Shown piece by piece: positions 9,919 to 18,883 of a stretch of DNA of 64,000 nucleotides (position 1 is the first letter of the stretch; the number at the start of each line of letters is the position of its first letter). Source of the stretch: Pseudomonas fluorescens (GTDB taxonomy: Bacteria; Pseudomonadota; Gammaproteobacteria; Pseudomonadales; Pseudomonadaceae); the NCBI RefSeq assembly GCF_018614775.1, contig NZ_JAGGOF010000016.1, positions 1-64,000 on the forward strand, written 5' to 3'. The notes below the pieces were generated by a model, which saw nothing but the letters and a program-made list of their open reading frames with translations, ran no database searches and was not told the DNA's origin. The translations under genes and the position numbers were made by a program.

Positions 9919-11171
9919 CAGAAAACAAAATCCACGGCGAGGCTGATCAGGCTGAACGAGCCGCCCGGCTCGAAGTCCGCTTGGAAATTAGTCAATGGCC
10001 CCGTTGTATTGTTGCCCAGACGCGTATGGTCGTACTGCAGCTTGGCGTCCATGTTTGGAGCGAAGTCCCAGCGCACGCCAAGGGACCAGGTCTGTTGGCG
10101 GCTGCCTGAACCCAGAATGCCGTTGAGGGCACCGTTGAGTTCCCCCGCCGGCCCTGCCAGCTCGGGTGGCAGGCTGGAGGCATCGAGCCCGTCGGTGGAC
10201 GTTTCGCTCAGGGTCTTCGACCGCGCATAAGTGACATAGGGCGTGAACGCGTTGATCCGGTAGCCACCGCTGACGTACCAGGCGCTCATCTCGCCAAACA
10301 CCGCATGGCTTCTGAGATGCCCCCATTCACCCATGATGAACCAGTCGCCTGGGTCATAGATGGCACCCAGGCCGATGAAATCGTAACGCTTGTCCTTGGG
10401 GTCGTAGCGGTCGGCAATGTCGTTGCCTTGCTCGCCGAACTGGCGGAAATCATCAAACAGCGGGTTGAACGGTTCGTAGGTCAGGTGCGTCTGCTGGAAG
10501 GTAACGCGGGTGGTCAAGGCGCCGTATTCGGTCAGGTTGGAAATACCCCATGAATCCCGGGCGCGGGTCTCGCCGGTGTCATTGGGCATTTTCACGGTGC
10601 TCTGCCCCACGTTGCCTTGCACAGTGTTGGTGACATCCCCCCAATGCAGCCGGTAGCTGAGATCCATGCCGTCGGCGCTGGTCACGGGGATCATGCTGTA
10701 GACCTCCCCCGGCGGACGCACCCAGGGCAACGTGTAGCCCACTTTGCGGCTGTCGGAAAACAGGAAGGCCGGCTGCACCGTGCGACCGATGCGCAGGCTG
10801 AAATCCGGCGTGACCTGGTATTTGAAGTTCGCCCATTCGAGGGAGGGCCGGTAACTGTTGTCGTAACGTTGCTCGGAAATGACCTGCACCACGGCAGACA
10901 GCTGCGGGTTGAAGCGCGCCGTTACCTGGGCGCCGACCAGGCTGTCGACATTCGCACTCCAGTCATGGGTGTGCCCAGCCCCATTGGGCTTGTAGATGCT
11001 GGACGTGAAGTCGGCGTTTTTCTCGCTGGAGTGAACCATCCCTACTGTGCCGAAACTGCTCACCGAAAACGTTGGTCCATGTGTTTCGCCGGCGCCGGTC
11101 TCGGCCGCGTCCGTGTTGCAGGCGTACAGCGCCATTATGGCCAGCGCCAGGGGGTTGAGTCTGGGCGTCAT
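9918..11171 (-). CDS. Outer-membrane porin-like beta-barrel protein
   Basis: 417 aa with an N-terminal signal peptide (LALAIMALYACNTDAAE; the cysteine could also suggest a lipobox but spacing is poor). The rest has alternating hydrophobic/polar strands and ends in LAVDFVF, a C-terminal phenylalanine typical of outer-membrane barrels. It resembles pseudomonad porin-like proteins rather than OprD. It is coupled to the downstream PstS-like gene and lies 194 bp after the histidine kinase gene, on the same strand. The transported substrate is unknown. Confidence 0.75.
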   Translation of the reverse strand: MTPRLNPLALAIMALYACNTDAAETGAGETHGPTFSVSSFGTVGMVHSSEKNADFTSSIYKPNGAGHTHDWSANVDSLVGAQVTARFNPQLSAVVQVISEQRYDNSYRPSLEWANFKYQVTPDFSLRIGRTVQPAFLFSDSRKVGYTLPWVRPPGEVYSMIPVTSADGMDLSYRLHWGDVTNTVQGNVGQSTVKMPNDTGETRARDSWGISNLTEYGALTTRVTFQQTHLTYEPFNPLFDDFRQFGEQGNDIADRYDPKDKRYDFIGLGAIYDPGDWFIMGEWGHLRSHAVFGEMSAWYVSGGYRINAFTPYVTYARSKTLSETSTDGLDASSLPPELAGPAGELNGALNGILGSGSRQQTWSLGVRWDFAPNMDAKLQYDHTRLGNNTTGPLTNFQADFEPGGSFSLISLAVDFVF

Positions 11172-11365
11172 GGATCAGTGCAGCCTTGCCAGCAGGATGA
11201 CTTCATCCAGGCATGCCGGCGCCCTGGGTGGTTTTTCGAGACTGGCTGAAGGGTTGCCTGGAAAGACTGCCACCATGCGTTCTAATCCTTGTAACGTAGG
11301 CTCAGTGAACATTCGGCGCTGCCACGAACGAAATTGTAGACGACAAAACGTCACCCCCTGCTGAT

Positions 11366-13255
11366 TCATGCGCGCACTGCCAGGGGCGAGGGCTTGCTGG
11401 GTAATTCCAACGTGAACGTGGCGCCTTGTCCCGGCCCGGCGCTATGGACCGTCAAGGCGCCGCCCATTTCCATGGCGGCCAGCACGCAGCTGTGCAAGCC
11501 AAAGCCATGGCCCTCCTTGCGCGTGGTGAAGCCATGGGCAAAGATGCGCGCCAGGTTGTCCTCGGCGATCCCCTCGCCATTATCGATCACCCGGATGACC
11601 AGGGTCTGGTCAGTCGTCAACTCGCCCTGCAGGGTGATCAACGGGGCGCGATCCGTCATGTCGACCATCGCGTTACCGGCATTCTTTATCAGGTTGACCA
11701 GAATCATCAGTACCCGATGCTTGTCCAGCTCCACCGGTGGCAGCGCAGCAAACTCCTGCACCACCGTGACCCGCCGGGTCGTGAGGACGCCGGCATTCAT
11801 GCGCAGCGCATCCTCTATCAAGTGCGGCACCTGCACGGTTTCGCGGAGACTGGACGCGCCTGAATACGATTGCTGGGCGGCCACGACTTCCTTGATGTGA
11901 TCGATGCTTTTGGTCAGTTGCTCCAGTTCCTCGGCCATGCTCTTCTGTTCGACCGCCAGCGCCTCCACCACCTGGTTCAGATAGCCAGGCAACAGCTTGC
12001 CCTTCTCGTCTTCCGAGATGAAGTGGCCCAGGTCCTCGGTGTGCTGGTTCATCAACTGCATCGCCTTGCCCAGCCCCAGGGCTTTGCTGGTGCGCAGTTT
12101 TTGCGTCAGCACTTCGGCAGAGACGTTCACGCTATTGAGCACATTGCCCACGTTGTGCAGGACGTTGGTGGCAATCTCGGCCATGCCGGCCTGGCGGGCA
12201 ACGGCCACCAGTTGGGTCTGGGCTTCAGCGGCGCGCTGGCGGCTCTGTGCCAGCTGCCAGCTCATCCGGCTCAACACCACCACCAGAAACATCAGCACCA
12301 GGCTGCCAGCGGCGGCCCGCCACAGGTAGGTATGGGCCTGTTGGGTGACGGTCGCCAGTTGCTCTTCTTCGGATAACCCGACGATCACCGCCAGTGGCAG
12401 GTCGTAGAGCTGGCGGGCACTGGTGTAGCGGCGCACGCCGTCCCAGTGGTTGGTCAGCAACAGCGCCTCGGTGTCCTCGGTGTCCGGCACCAATGCCGAA
12501 TAATCCACGGTGTCCCCGGCCTGCACGGCCTCCCCGGTGCGCCGTACCCGGAACACGCCATCGGTGCCCAGCAAGCCGAACACCCCCTGCTCGCCGAGCT
12601 TAGAGGCGTCGTAGCTGCTGACGAAGTAGTTCGCGTCGACCTCGACCCGGGCGATCCCCGAAAACGCACCGTCCACCGCATTCAGGCGACGGCTGAAGCG
12701 TAGCCGCCACTCACCGTTCAACGGATTCTTCCAGGGACGGCTGATCAGGAGCGTGTCGTTGTGCCGCAGAGTGCTCAGGTCGTCCGCTTCGTTGATCGCC
12801 TGCGTTTCGTTGGCCCGGGTGCTGGCCACCAGTCTGGCGTCGGCGTCGACCACGCTCACGTCGAACAGCAGCGACGGCGGCAACAGCGCCCGCTCCTTCA
12901 GCCTGGGCAGTGGGTTGCGCTGGCTCTCGGCCTCATAGGTGTATTTGACGAGCTTGAGGGTCTGGTCGATCTCGTGCACCGCGCGCAACATCTGCGCTTC
13001 GTAGGTGGCGCTGATCTCCAGGCTGACCGCCGCTGCGTTATGCCGCGCCCGCGCCAATTCACTGTTGATGAGGTACAGCGTCGTCAACCAGATGGCCAGC
13101 AACAGGAAAGCCGCCAGCAGCGGGAACAGAACGTAAGCCTCCCGGACATGACCGAGCCCACGCCGAAAGGTGTGATGCATGGCCTGGGAGGCGCTGCCCG
13201 CGGTCCCGGCGATATCGGAGGCCAACCTCAGCCCATCTGGCCGTTGAAACGACAT
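11366..13255 (-). CDS. Membrane sensor histidine kinase
   Basis: 629-aa sensor kinase. Two membrane segments bracket a periplasmic sensor nearly identical to that of the GGDEF-EAL protein at 7105-9465. The cytoplasmic part has an H-box-like segment (EIATNVLHNVGNVLNSVN) and a complete HATPase domain: LVNLIKNAGNAM (N box), IDNGEGI (G1), and GFTTRKEGHGFGLHS (F/G2). No receiver domain or adjacent response regulator is seen. The start at 13255 is preceded by GCAGGGAGCA; the frame is open 82 codons further upstream without conservation. It is the likely first gene of a kinase-porin-PstS-like unit. Confidence 0.88.
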   Translation of the reverse strand: MSFQRPDGLRLASDIAGTAGSASQAMHHTFRRGLGHVREAYVLFPLLAAFLLLAIWLTTLYLINSELARARHNAAAVSLEISATYEAQMLRAVHEIDQTLKLVKYTYEAESQRNPLPRLKERALLPPSLLFDVSVVDADARLVASTRANETQAINEADDLSTLRHNDTLLISRPWKNPLNGEWRLRFSRRLNAVDGAFSGIARVEVDANYFVSSYDASKLGEQGVFGLLGTDGVFRVRRTGEAVQAGDTVDYSALVPDTEDTEALLLTNHWDGVRRYTSARQLYDLPLAVIVGLSEEEQLATVTQQAHTYLWRAAAGSLVLMFLVVVLSRMSWQLAQSRQRAAEAQTQLVAVARQAGMAEIATNVLHNVGNVLNSVNVSAEVLTQKLRTSKALGLGKAMQLMNQHTEDLGHFISEDEKGKLLPGYLNQVVEALAVEQKSMAEELEQLTKSIDHIKEVVAAQQSYSGASSLRETVQVPHLIEDALRMNAGVLTTRRVTVVQEFAALPPVELDKHRVLMILVNLIKNAGNAMVDMTDRAPLITLQGELTTDQTLVIRVIDNGEGIAEDNLARIFAHGFTTRKEGHGFGLHSCVLAAMEMGGALTVHSAGPGQGATFTLELPSKPSPLAVRA

Positions 13256-13426
13256 GATATTGCTCCCTGCGTAATACCTGCACATTCCATGCGGCGTTCG
13301 GGCGAAACGGATACTCGATTGACTCGGGAAACTATAGATCACAAAACAGGTGGGTGAGTCCGCTGATTCATCCAGGCAGCGGCGAACCACGATCTTCCGA
13401 AAATCTCGTAGGAATTTGCCTCCCAT

Positions 13427-13556
13427 GGCGAGGGAGCTTACGCACGCTAAGGGGCGAAGCCGCCCCAAACAAACCATCCGGTTTCGCCAGGCACGCGGCA
13501 AGCAGCGGTTTTACGGCGGCTGCGCCACCGAGCGGGAGCAAGCTCCCTCGCCACGG
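13427..13556. repeat. REP-like inverted pair
   Basis: GGCGAGGGAGCTTACGC near 13427 and its inverse GCGGGAGCAAGCTCCCTCGCC ending near 13556 flank two further short palindromes (GGGGCGAAGCCGCCCC; GGCGGCTGCGCCACC). It is the same subtype as at 2840 and 36741. It occupies the first half of the 605-bp gap between the kinase and the next gene. Confidence 0.65.
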
Positions 13557-13700
13557 GGTTCGTGGGCGTCCTACAAGCGTGCTCGGGCTGCGGTTGTGGG
13601 GGTGGAAATCGGCTTCTATAGTTGGGTTCGTCGCTGGCCTGGGTCAGTGGCTGGGTTTCGCAGCCCACATGAAAAGTCCGAGTACCGTCGAATGAATTCA

Positions 13701-13830
13701 GGCAAACTTGCCGGCGTTCATTTTATGGCGGTTGCGCGCGGGAGGCCTTCGGGCCTGCCGGGTTGGGCTCTTCCTCGGTCTGCGAACCCTCGCGTAACTG
13801 CCACCCATTTGTTTCGCAGCAGAAAGGTGG
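13701..13830 (+). promoter_or_regulatory. Structured 5' leader RNA of the 93-aa gene
   Basis: The region upstream of the gene at 13861 folds strongly. A 16-base arm at 13727-13742 pairs with 13787-13802 with one mismatch and two G-U pairs. It encloses a GGCC-TTCG-GGCC hairpin at 13744-13755. A preceding GGCAAACTTGCC palindrome is at 13701-13712. CCACC at 13801-13805 can pair instead with GGTGG at 13826-13830, which would break into the long stem's base. I recall this leader recurring before small genes in pseudomonads, but cannot test that here. It is a candidate cis-regulatory RNA; an independent small RNA is the alternative. Confidence 0.6.
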
Positions 13831-13860
13831 CTGGTCATTTTCTTGATGGAGCCCGACCTT

Positions 13861-14142
13861 ATGACAACGAATGAATCATCCGACCGCTTCACCCCACTTA
13901 CCCAAACCGCCACCACCCACCCCGTCCTGCTGATCGACACCCGAGCCCCGATGCCCGAGCTGCACGCCTGTGTCAGCGAACGCCTGCACGCCACGCTCGA
14001 CTACCTGACCCTGATGGCCTGCACCAGCCTGCGGGATTCGTCGACGAGCGACATCAACACCGTCACCAACGTTGCACGAATCCTGGTCCAGGACGTGGCG
14101 GACGTATTCGGCGTGATCGAACAACGCGAACTCGAACGCTGA
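13861..14142 (+). CDS. Small DUF6124/DUF3077-like protein
   Basis: 93-aa acidic, soluble protein without signal peptide or membrane segment. The pattern (a short Pro/Thr-rich N-terminus, then a helical segment HACVSERLHATLDYLTLMAC and IARILVQDVADVFGVIEQ-type C-terminal helix) resembles small pseudomonad-specific proteins of the DUF6124/DUF3077 type; function is unknown. I chose the ATG at 13861, 9 bases after GGAG; an upstream ATG at 13843 would lack a ribosome site. It follows the structured leader and is followed by the REPIN array. Confidence 0.7.
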   Translation: MTTNESSDRFTPLTQTATTHPVLLIDTRAPMPELHACVSERLHATLDYLTLMACTSLRDSSTSDINTVTNVARILVQDVADVFGVIEQRELER

Positions 14143-14214
14143 GCCCCTGTGAGAGGGGGTGTGAGTCCCCTCGCCGCAGGGCTGCGGTGCTCATGAGCTC
14201 AGTGCAGGCCGCTG

Positions 14215-14850
14215 GATCTGTGGGAGCTGAGCTTGCTCGCGATGGCGGCAGTACATTCAACAACCATGCATGCAGGACTATCGCCATCGCGAGCAGGCTC
14301 GCTCCCACAGTGGTTTTGCGGTGTACATGACCTTTGTGGACGCCCCCGGACCTGTGGGAACCAGGCTTGCCCGCGAAGGCGGCGGTGCATTCAACAATGA
14401 TGCAAGCAGACCCACCGCTTTCGCGAGCAAGCCCCACACAGTGGCTTTGCGTTGTGCATGACCTTTGTGGACGCCGCGGACCTGTGGGAACCGGGCTTGC
14501 CCGCGAAGGCGGCGGTACAGTCGCCAGGGATGCAAGCGGACCTGACGCCATCGCGAGCAGGCTCGCTCCCACAGTGGTTCGGCGGTGTGCATGACCTTTT
14601 TGGACGCCGCCGGACCTGTGGGAGCCGGGCTTGCCCGCGAAGGCTTCGGCACAGTCGCCAGGGATGCAAGCTGACCTGACGCCATCGCGAGCAGGCTCGC
14701 TCCCATAGAAGGTCTGAGGCGAGCCGGGTATTCAAGCCCGACACGATCACTGTGGGAGCGAGCCCGCTCGCGATGACGGCAGTACATTCAACAACGATGC
14801 AAGCAGATCCACCGCTATTGGCGAGCAAGCTTTGCTCCCGTAGAAAATTG
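14215..14850. repeat. Tandem REPIN array
   Basis: About five REPINs (ten REP cores in alternating orientation) in a row. The middle copies form a tandem repeat with a period of 131-133 bp: the spacer CATGACCTTTTTGGACGCC or its close variant starts at 14326, 14457 and 14590. Each unit holds a forward core (GTGGGAACCGGGCTTGCCCGCGAAGG), an internal spacer (GTCGCCAGGGATGCAAGC) and an inverted core. Open frames across this region are artefacts of the repeats. No gene is seen. Confidence 0.92.
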
Positions 14851-14868
14851 CTGCGGGCACGATATTCA

Positions 14869-14901
14869 AGGCTGACTCAAATCCCTTGTCGGAGTCAGCC
14901 T
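14869..14901. other. 10-bp perfect inverted repeat in gap before pixA-like gene
   Basis: AGGCTGACTC (14869-14878) and GAGTCAGCCT (14892-14901) are perfect inverted copies with a 13-base loop. The rest of the 14851-15175 gap holds another inverted pair, CGCTGGC/GCCAGCG (15018-15024, 15039-15045), and a CGCCC-TTCGA-GGGCG hairpin at 15127-15141, 35 bp before the next start codon. No gene is evident. Confidence 0.5.
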
Positions 14902-15175
14902 GCTGAAAGACATTGCCGATACCCTCTGTCCGCTTTTTCCTACTGCTGTCGCCAGATAAACGCCTGAGGCCCCTTAGGAGATTGCCAAGAAAGCAATGAG
15001 ATCAAAACAGTAGCCCGCGCTGGCTGCCGCTGCGCTTCGCCAGCGTCAACGAAACGAAATTTGACTCCATAAAGCCATCACCTATCGTTCCTCCCGAGAT
15101 CGCACCCAGGGACCGGGTGGCCCGGACGCCCTTCGAGGGCGCGGTCTTCAATGCTGTTCATCAAGGAGCGATAAC

Positions 15176-15697
15176 ATGTCTGGAACTACCCAAACCATTG
15201 ATGTGCTGGTCAATGTCGATGCCGATTACCTGCTCGCGCACCCCAACGACGTGGGCGGTGCGATTTCCATGCTGGTGACCCGCGATGCTGTCGACAGCCA
15301 TGCCAGCGGCAACACCGGAGAAGGTGGCAACGAATTGTGGTTCGACGTAAAGCCCGGTGACAACATCCGCTGGCGTGCCACTACCCTGTCGCGCAACTTC
15401 GACCGTATCGCGTTGATCAAGGACGTCGAGAGTGGCGATCCCCACCAGGGCGGTGACTACAAAGGCACCATGTCGACACCGCAATCCTTCAACATCCCCG
15501 GTGTGGTGCCATACCTGAACAAAGGCGCCGCCGGCGGCATTTCCAAAACCGATGTGATCTACACCATGTGGCAGTCCACGGCGCTGAACCCGGGGAAACT
15601 CTGGTACACCATCACCTTCGTGCTACTGGACCGTGACCTGAACCAGATTGGCCCAAACTACACGTGGGACCCCTACATCACCGTCAATAACCAGTAA
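15176..15697 (+). CDS. AidA/PixA inclusion-body family protein
   Basis: 173-aa soluble protein of the AidA/PixA family: N-terminal TIDVLVNVDADYLL, a central GNELWFDVKPGDNIRWRATTLS, and C-terminal YTITFVLLDRD…YTWDPYITV. PixA forms methionine-rich inclusions in Xenorhabdus and AidA is quorum-regulated in Burkholderia; the function here is not known. AAGGAG precedes the ATG at an ideal distance. It has a long leader with hairpins and ends at a strong terminator, so it is probably monocistronic. Confidence 0.88.
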   Translation: MSGTTQTIDVLVNVDADYLLAHPNDVGGAISMLVTRDAVDSHASGNTGEGGNELWFDVKPGDNIRWRATTLSRNFDRIALIKDVESGDPHQGGDYKGTMSTPQSFNIPGVVPYLNKGAAGGISKTDVIYTMWQSTALNPGKLWYTITFVLLDRDLNQIGPNYTWDPYITVNNQ

Positions 15698-15703
15698 CTG
15701 AAA

Positions 15704-15762
15704 AGCACACAGCCCCGGCCGGTTCCCTTCGTCATTGAAGGCTCCGGCCGGGGCTGTGTGCT
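15704..15762. terminator. Strong bidirectional terminator hairpin
   Basis: A perfect 19-bp stem: 15704-15722 (AGCACACAGCCCCGGCCGG) pairs with 15744-15762, and the loop contains a further CCTTC/GAAGG stem. It lies between the convergent PixA-family gene and fdsD, so it probably serves both. T residues after it are few (TGTCTCT). Confidence 0.85.
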
Positions 15763-15785
15763 GTCTCTGCCGCGCTTCACCTATC

Positions 15786-16010
15786 TTAAAGCGCCTTTTC
15801 ACTCGCCTCCGTCAACGCCGCCAGTAACAGCGGATGCAACACAGCCTCCGGATGTTTCTCCTGCCAGGCTGACAACTCCCGGCGCATGCCCGGGGTCCAG
15901 AAGCTCTTGATGTGCTGGCGCACGCCGTTCACCGCCAGGGTGTTGTCCGGCTCACTGGAGAAGTACTGCGCGATCTGGTTGGCCATCTTGATCAGGCTTT
16001 CGGAACTCAT
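15786..16010 (-). CDS. fdsD: Formate dehydrogenase delta subunit
   Basis: 74-aa subunit of soluble NAD-dependent formate dehydrogenase, recognised by MANQIAQYF near the start, VNGVRQHIKSFWTPGMR in the middle and HPLLLAALTE near the end. It overlaps fdsA by 4 bp and is the last gene of the operon. FdsD is needed for a fully active complex in other bacteria. In Cupriavidus fdsC (the FdhD-type maturation factor) lies between fdsA and fdsD; it is absent here. Confidence 0.93.
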   Translation of the reverse strand: MSSESLIKMANQIAQYFSSEPDNTLAVNGVRQHIKSFWTPGMRRELSAWQEKHPEAVLHPLLLAALTEASEKAL

Positions 16011-18883
16011 CGGCGCACCTCGGCTTTTTCGGCATGACGGCGTTCCCTCAGCAGGCGGCCTTGTTCATCGCTGAACGCCTGGTAGCGTTTCTGCCATTCC
16101 GAAGGCTGGCTGACCCGCACGATCTCCACGGCCGTGACCTTGTATTCCGGGCAGTTGGTGGCCCAGTCGGAGTTGTCGGTGGTGATCACGTTGGCGCCCG
16201 ATTCAGGGAAGTGGAACGTGGTGTAGACCACGCCCGGCGCCACACGCTCGGTGACCTTCGCCCGCAGCACGGTCTGTCCGGCACGGCTGCCGATGCCGAC
16301 CCAATCGCCGTCGACGATGCCGCGGTTTTCCGCGTCGGCCGGATGGATTTCGAGGCGGTCCTCCTCGTGCCACGCCACGTTCTCGGTGCGCCGGGTCTGG
16401 GCGCCGACGTTGTACTGGCTGAGGATGCGCCCGGTGGTCAGCAGCAACGGATAGCGGCTGTTGACCTTCTCCTCGGTGGGCACGTAACCGGTGAGCATGA
16501 AACGGCCCTTGCCGCGCACGAACTGCTCGATGTGCATGGTCGGCGTACCGTCCGGCGCAGCATCGTTGCATGGCCATTGCAGGCTGCCATGGCGTTCCAG
16601 CTCGGCGTAGCTGACGCGGGTGAACGTCGGCGTCAGGCGCGCGATTTCATCCATGATCTGCGACGGATGGCTGTAGTTCATCTTGTAGCCCAAGGCGTCG
16701 GCCAGGGCGATGGTGGCTTCCCAATCGGCCTTGCCAGCCAGGGGTTCCATGACTTTGCGCACCCGGGAAATGCGTCGCTCGGCGTTGGTGAAGGTGCCGT
16801 CCTTCTCAAGGAACGAGCAGCCCGGCAGGAACACGTGGGCGAACTTGGCCGTCTCGTTGAGGAAGATGTCCTGGACGATCACGCATTCCAGGGCGCTGAG
16901 GGCCGCAGTCACGTGCTGGGTGTTGGGATCGCTCTGGGCGATGTCTTCGCCCTGGCAGTAAAGCGCCTTGAACGTGCCGTCCAGCGCCGCCTCGAACATA
17001 TTCGGGATGCGCAGGCCCGGATCGGGTTGCAGGGTCACGTTCCAGGCCTGCTCGAATTCGGCACGCACCGTGTCGTTGGAAATGTGTCGATAGCCCGGCA
17101 GCTCATGGGGAAACGACCCCATGTCGCAGGAGCCCTGGACGTTGTTCTGCCCACGCAGCGGGTTCACCCCGACACCCTCGCGGCCGATGTTGCCGGTGAC
17201 CATGGCCAGGTTGGCGATGCCCATCACCGAGGTGCTGCCCTGGCTGTGCTCGGTGACGCCGAGGCCATAGTAGATGGCGGCGTTGCCACCGGTGGCGTAG
17301 AGCCGTGCGGCGGCGCGGATCTGATCGGCAGGCACGCCGCAGACCGCATCGAGTACTTCGGGGGCGTTATCCGGCAGGCTGACGAAATCGCGCCAGCGAG
17401 CAAAGTCCGCCGCCTCGCAGCGTTCATCGACAAAGCGCTGGTCCACCAGCCCTTCGGTGACAATCACATGGGCCAGTGCGTTGAGCATGGCCACGTTGGT
17501 CCCCGGGCGCAGCTGCAAATGCAGTTCGGCACGGGCGTGGGGCGAATCCACCAGGTCGATGCGACGTGGGTCGATGACGATCAGCCGAGCGCCCTGGCGC
17601 AGGCGACGCTTGAGCTGGGAGCCGAAGACCGGGTGCGCGTCAGTGGGGTTGGCGCCCATCACCAGGATCACGTCAGCCTTCATCACCGAGTCGAAATTCT
17701 GCGTGCCGGCCGACTCGCCCAGGGTTTGCTTGAGGCCATAGCCGGTGGGCGAATGGCAGACCCGCGCACAGGTGTCGACGTTGTTATTGCCGAACGCGGT
17801 GCGCACCAGTTTCTGCACCAGGTAGGTTTCTTCGTTGGTGCAGCGGCTGGAGGTAATGCCGCCGATGGAATCGCGCCCGTACTTGAGCTGGATGCGGCGC
17901 AATTCGCTGGCCGCGTAGGTCACCGCCTCGTCCCAACTGACTTCCTGCCACGGGTCGCTGATGTGCTTGCGGATCATCGGCTTGGTGATGCGGTCCGGGT
18001 GCGTCGCGTAGCCCCAGGCAAAGCGGCCCTTGACGCAGGAGTGGCCGTGGTTGGCCTGGCCGTTCTTGTCCGGGACCATGCGCACCAGCTGCTCGCCTTT
18101 CATCTCGGCGCGGAACGAACAGCCCACGCCACAATAGGCGCAAGTGGTGATGACGCTGCGCTCCGGCTGGCCGATCTCGACCACGCTCTTGTCGATCAGG
18201 GTCGCCGTCGGGCAGGCCTGGACACAGGCGCCGCAGGACACGCATTCGGAGTCGAGGAAGTTCTCGCCGCCAGCCGCTTCGACCCGTGAATCGAAGCCGC
18301 GCCCGGTGATGGTCAGGGCGAAGGTGCCCTGGATTTCCTCGCAGGCCCGCACGCAACGGCTGCACACGATGCACTTGCTCGGGTCGTAGTCGAAATAGGG
18401 GTTGGAAACGTCTTTGGTCTCGGCCAGGTGGTTGGCGCCTTCGTAGCCGTAGCGCACCTCGCGCAGGCCGACCTGCCCCGCCACCGTCTGCAATTCGCAG
18501 TTGCCGTTGGCCGGGCACGTCAGGCAGTCCAGCGGGTGGTCGGAGATGTACAGCTCCATGACGTTGCGGCGCAGTTTGGCCAGTTTGGAGGTCTGGGTGC
18601 TGACCACCATGCCCTGGGTCACCGGTGTGGTGCAGGACGCCGGATAACCGCGCATGCCCTCGATCTCCACCAGGCACATGCGGCAGGAGCCGAACGCTTC
18701 CAGGCTGTCGGTGGCGCAGAGTTTCGGAATGGTGGTGCCGAGCAAGGCCGCCGCGCGCATGACCGACGTGCCGGAGGCCACGGTGATTTCGCGACCGTCG
18801 ATGGTCAGGCTGACCTGCACTTCGCTTTCGCGCGCCGGAGTGCCAAGGTCGATATCGGTGCTGGGGTCGAAGATGTTGATCAT
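16007..18883 (-). CDS. fdsA: NAD-dependent formate dehydrogenase, catalytic alpha subunit
   Basis: 958-aa molybdenum/bis-MGD subunit oxidising formate to CO2 in the cytoplasm. In order: N-terminal 2Fe-2S domain (CRMCLVEIEG), an NuoG-type Cys/His 4Fe-4S region (CLTCPANGNCELQ), two ferredoxin-type 4Fe-4S sites (CIVCSRCVRAC; CVSCGACVQACP), the Mo-domain 4Fe-4S site (CAYCGVGC), and the Mo-ligand cysteine region (VDTCARVCHSPT) with the catalytic His after it. The C-terminal MGD-binding barrel is complete. Overlaps fdsB and fdsD by 4 bp each, so the operon is tightly coupled. Confidence 0.97.
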   Translation of the reverse strand: MINIFDPSTDIDLGTPARESEVQVSLTIDGREITVASGTSVMRAAALLGTTIPKLCATDSLEAFGSCRMCLVEIEGMRGYPASCTTPVTQGMVVSTQTSKLAKLRRNVMELYISDHPLDCLTCPANGNCELQTVAGQVGLREVRYGYEGANHLAETKDVSNPYFDYDPSKCIVCSRCVRACEEIQGTFALTITGRGFDSRVEAAGGENFLDSECVSCGACVQACPTATLIDKSVVEIGQPERSVITTCAYCGVGCSFRAEMKGEQLVRMVPDKNGQANHGHSCVKGRFAWGYATHPDRITKPMIRKHISDPWQEVSWDEAVTYAASELRRIQLKYGRDSIGGITSSRCTNEETYLVQKLVRTAFGNNNVDTCARVCHSPTGYGLKQTLGESAGTQNFDSVMKADVILVMGANPTDAHPVFGSQLKRRLRQGARLIVIDPRRIDLVDSPHARAELHLQLRPGTNVAMLNALAHVIVTEGLVDQRFVDERCEAADFARWRDFVSLPDNAPEVLDAVCGVPADQIRAAARLYATGGNAAIYYGLGVTEHSQGSTSVMGIANLAMVTGNIGREGVGVNPLRGQNNVQGSCDMGSFPHELPGYRHISNDTVRAEFEQAWNVTLQPDPGLRIPNMFEAALDGTFKALYCQGEDIAQSDPNTQHVTAALSALECVIVQDIFLNETAKFAHVFLPGCSFLEKDGTFTNAERRISRVRKVMEPLAGKADWEATIALADALGYKMNYSHPSQIMDEIARLTPTFTRVSYAELERHGSLQWPCNDAAPDGTPTMHIEQFVRGKGRFMLTGYVPTEEKVNSRYPLLLTTGRILSQYNVGAQTRRTENVAWHEEDRLEIHPADAENRGIVDGDWVGIGSRAGQTVLRAKVTERVAPGVVYTTFHFPESGANVITTDNSDWATNCPEYKVTAVEIVRVSQPSEWQKRYQAFSDEQGRLLRERRHAEKAEVRR

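Noticed and set aside
13350..13874. Plus-strand frame of 174 codons upstream of the small DUF6124-like gene
   Set aside because: It runs through REP elements and the structured RNA leader; base pairing explains the conservation better than coding.
14063..14828. Several overlapping reading frames of 60-170 codons on both strands between 14.06 and 14.83 kb
   Set aside because: They are translations of REP/REPIN repeats (recurring SRAGS/ERACSR-type peptides), without ribosome sites.
16034..18289. 751-codon open frame on the plus strand
   Set aside because: It is the antisense shadow of fdsA, a result of high GC at third positions.
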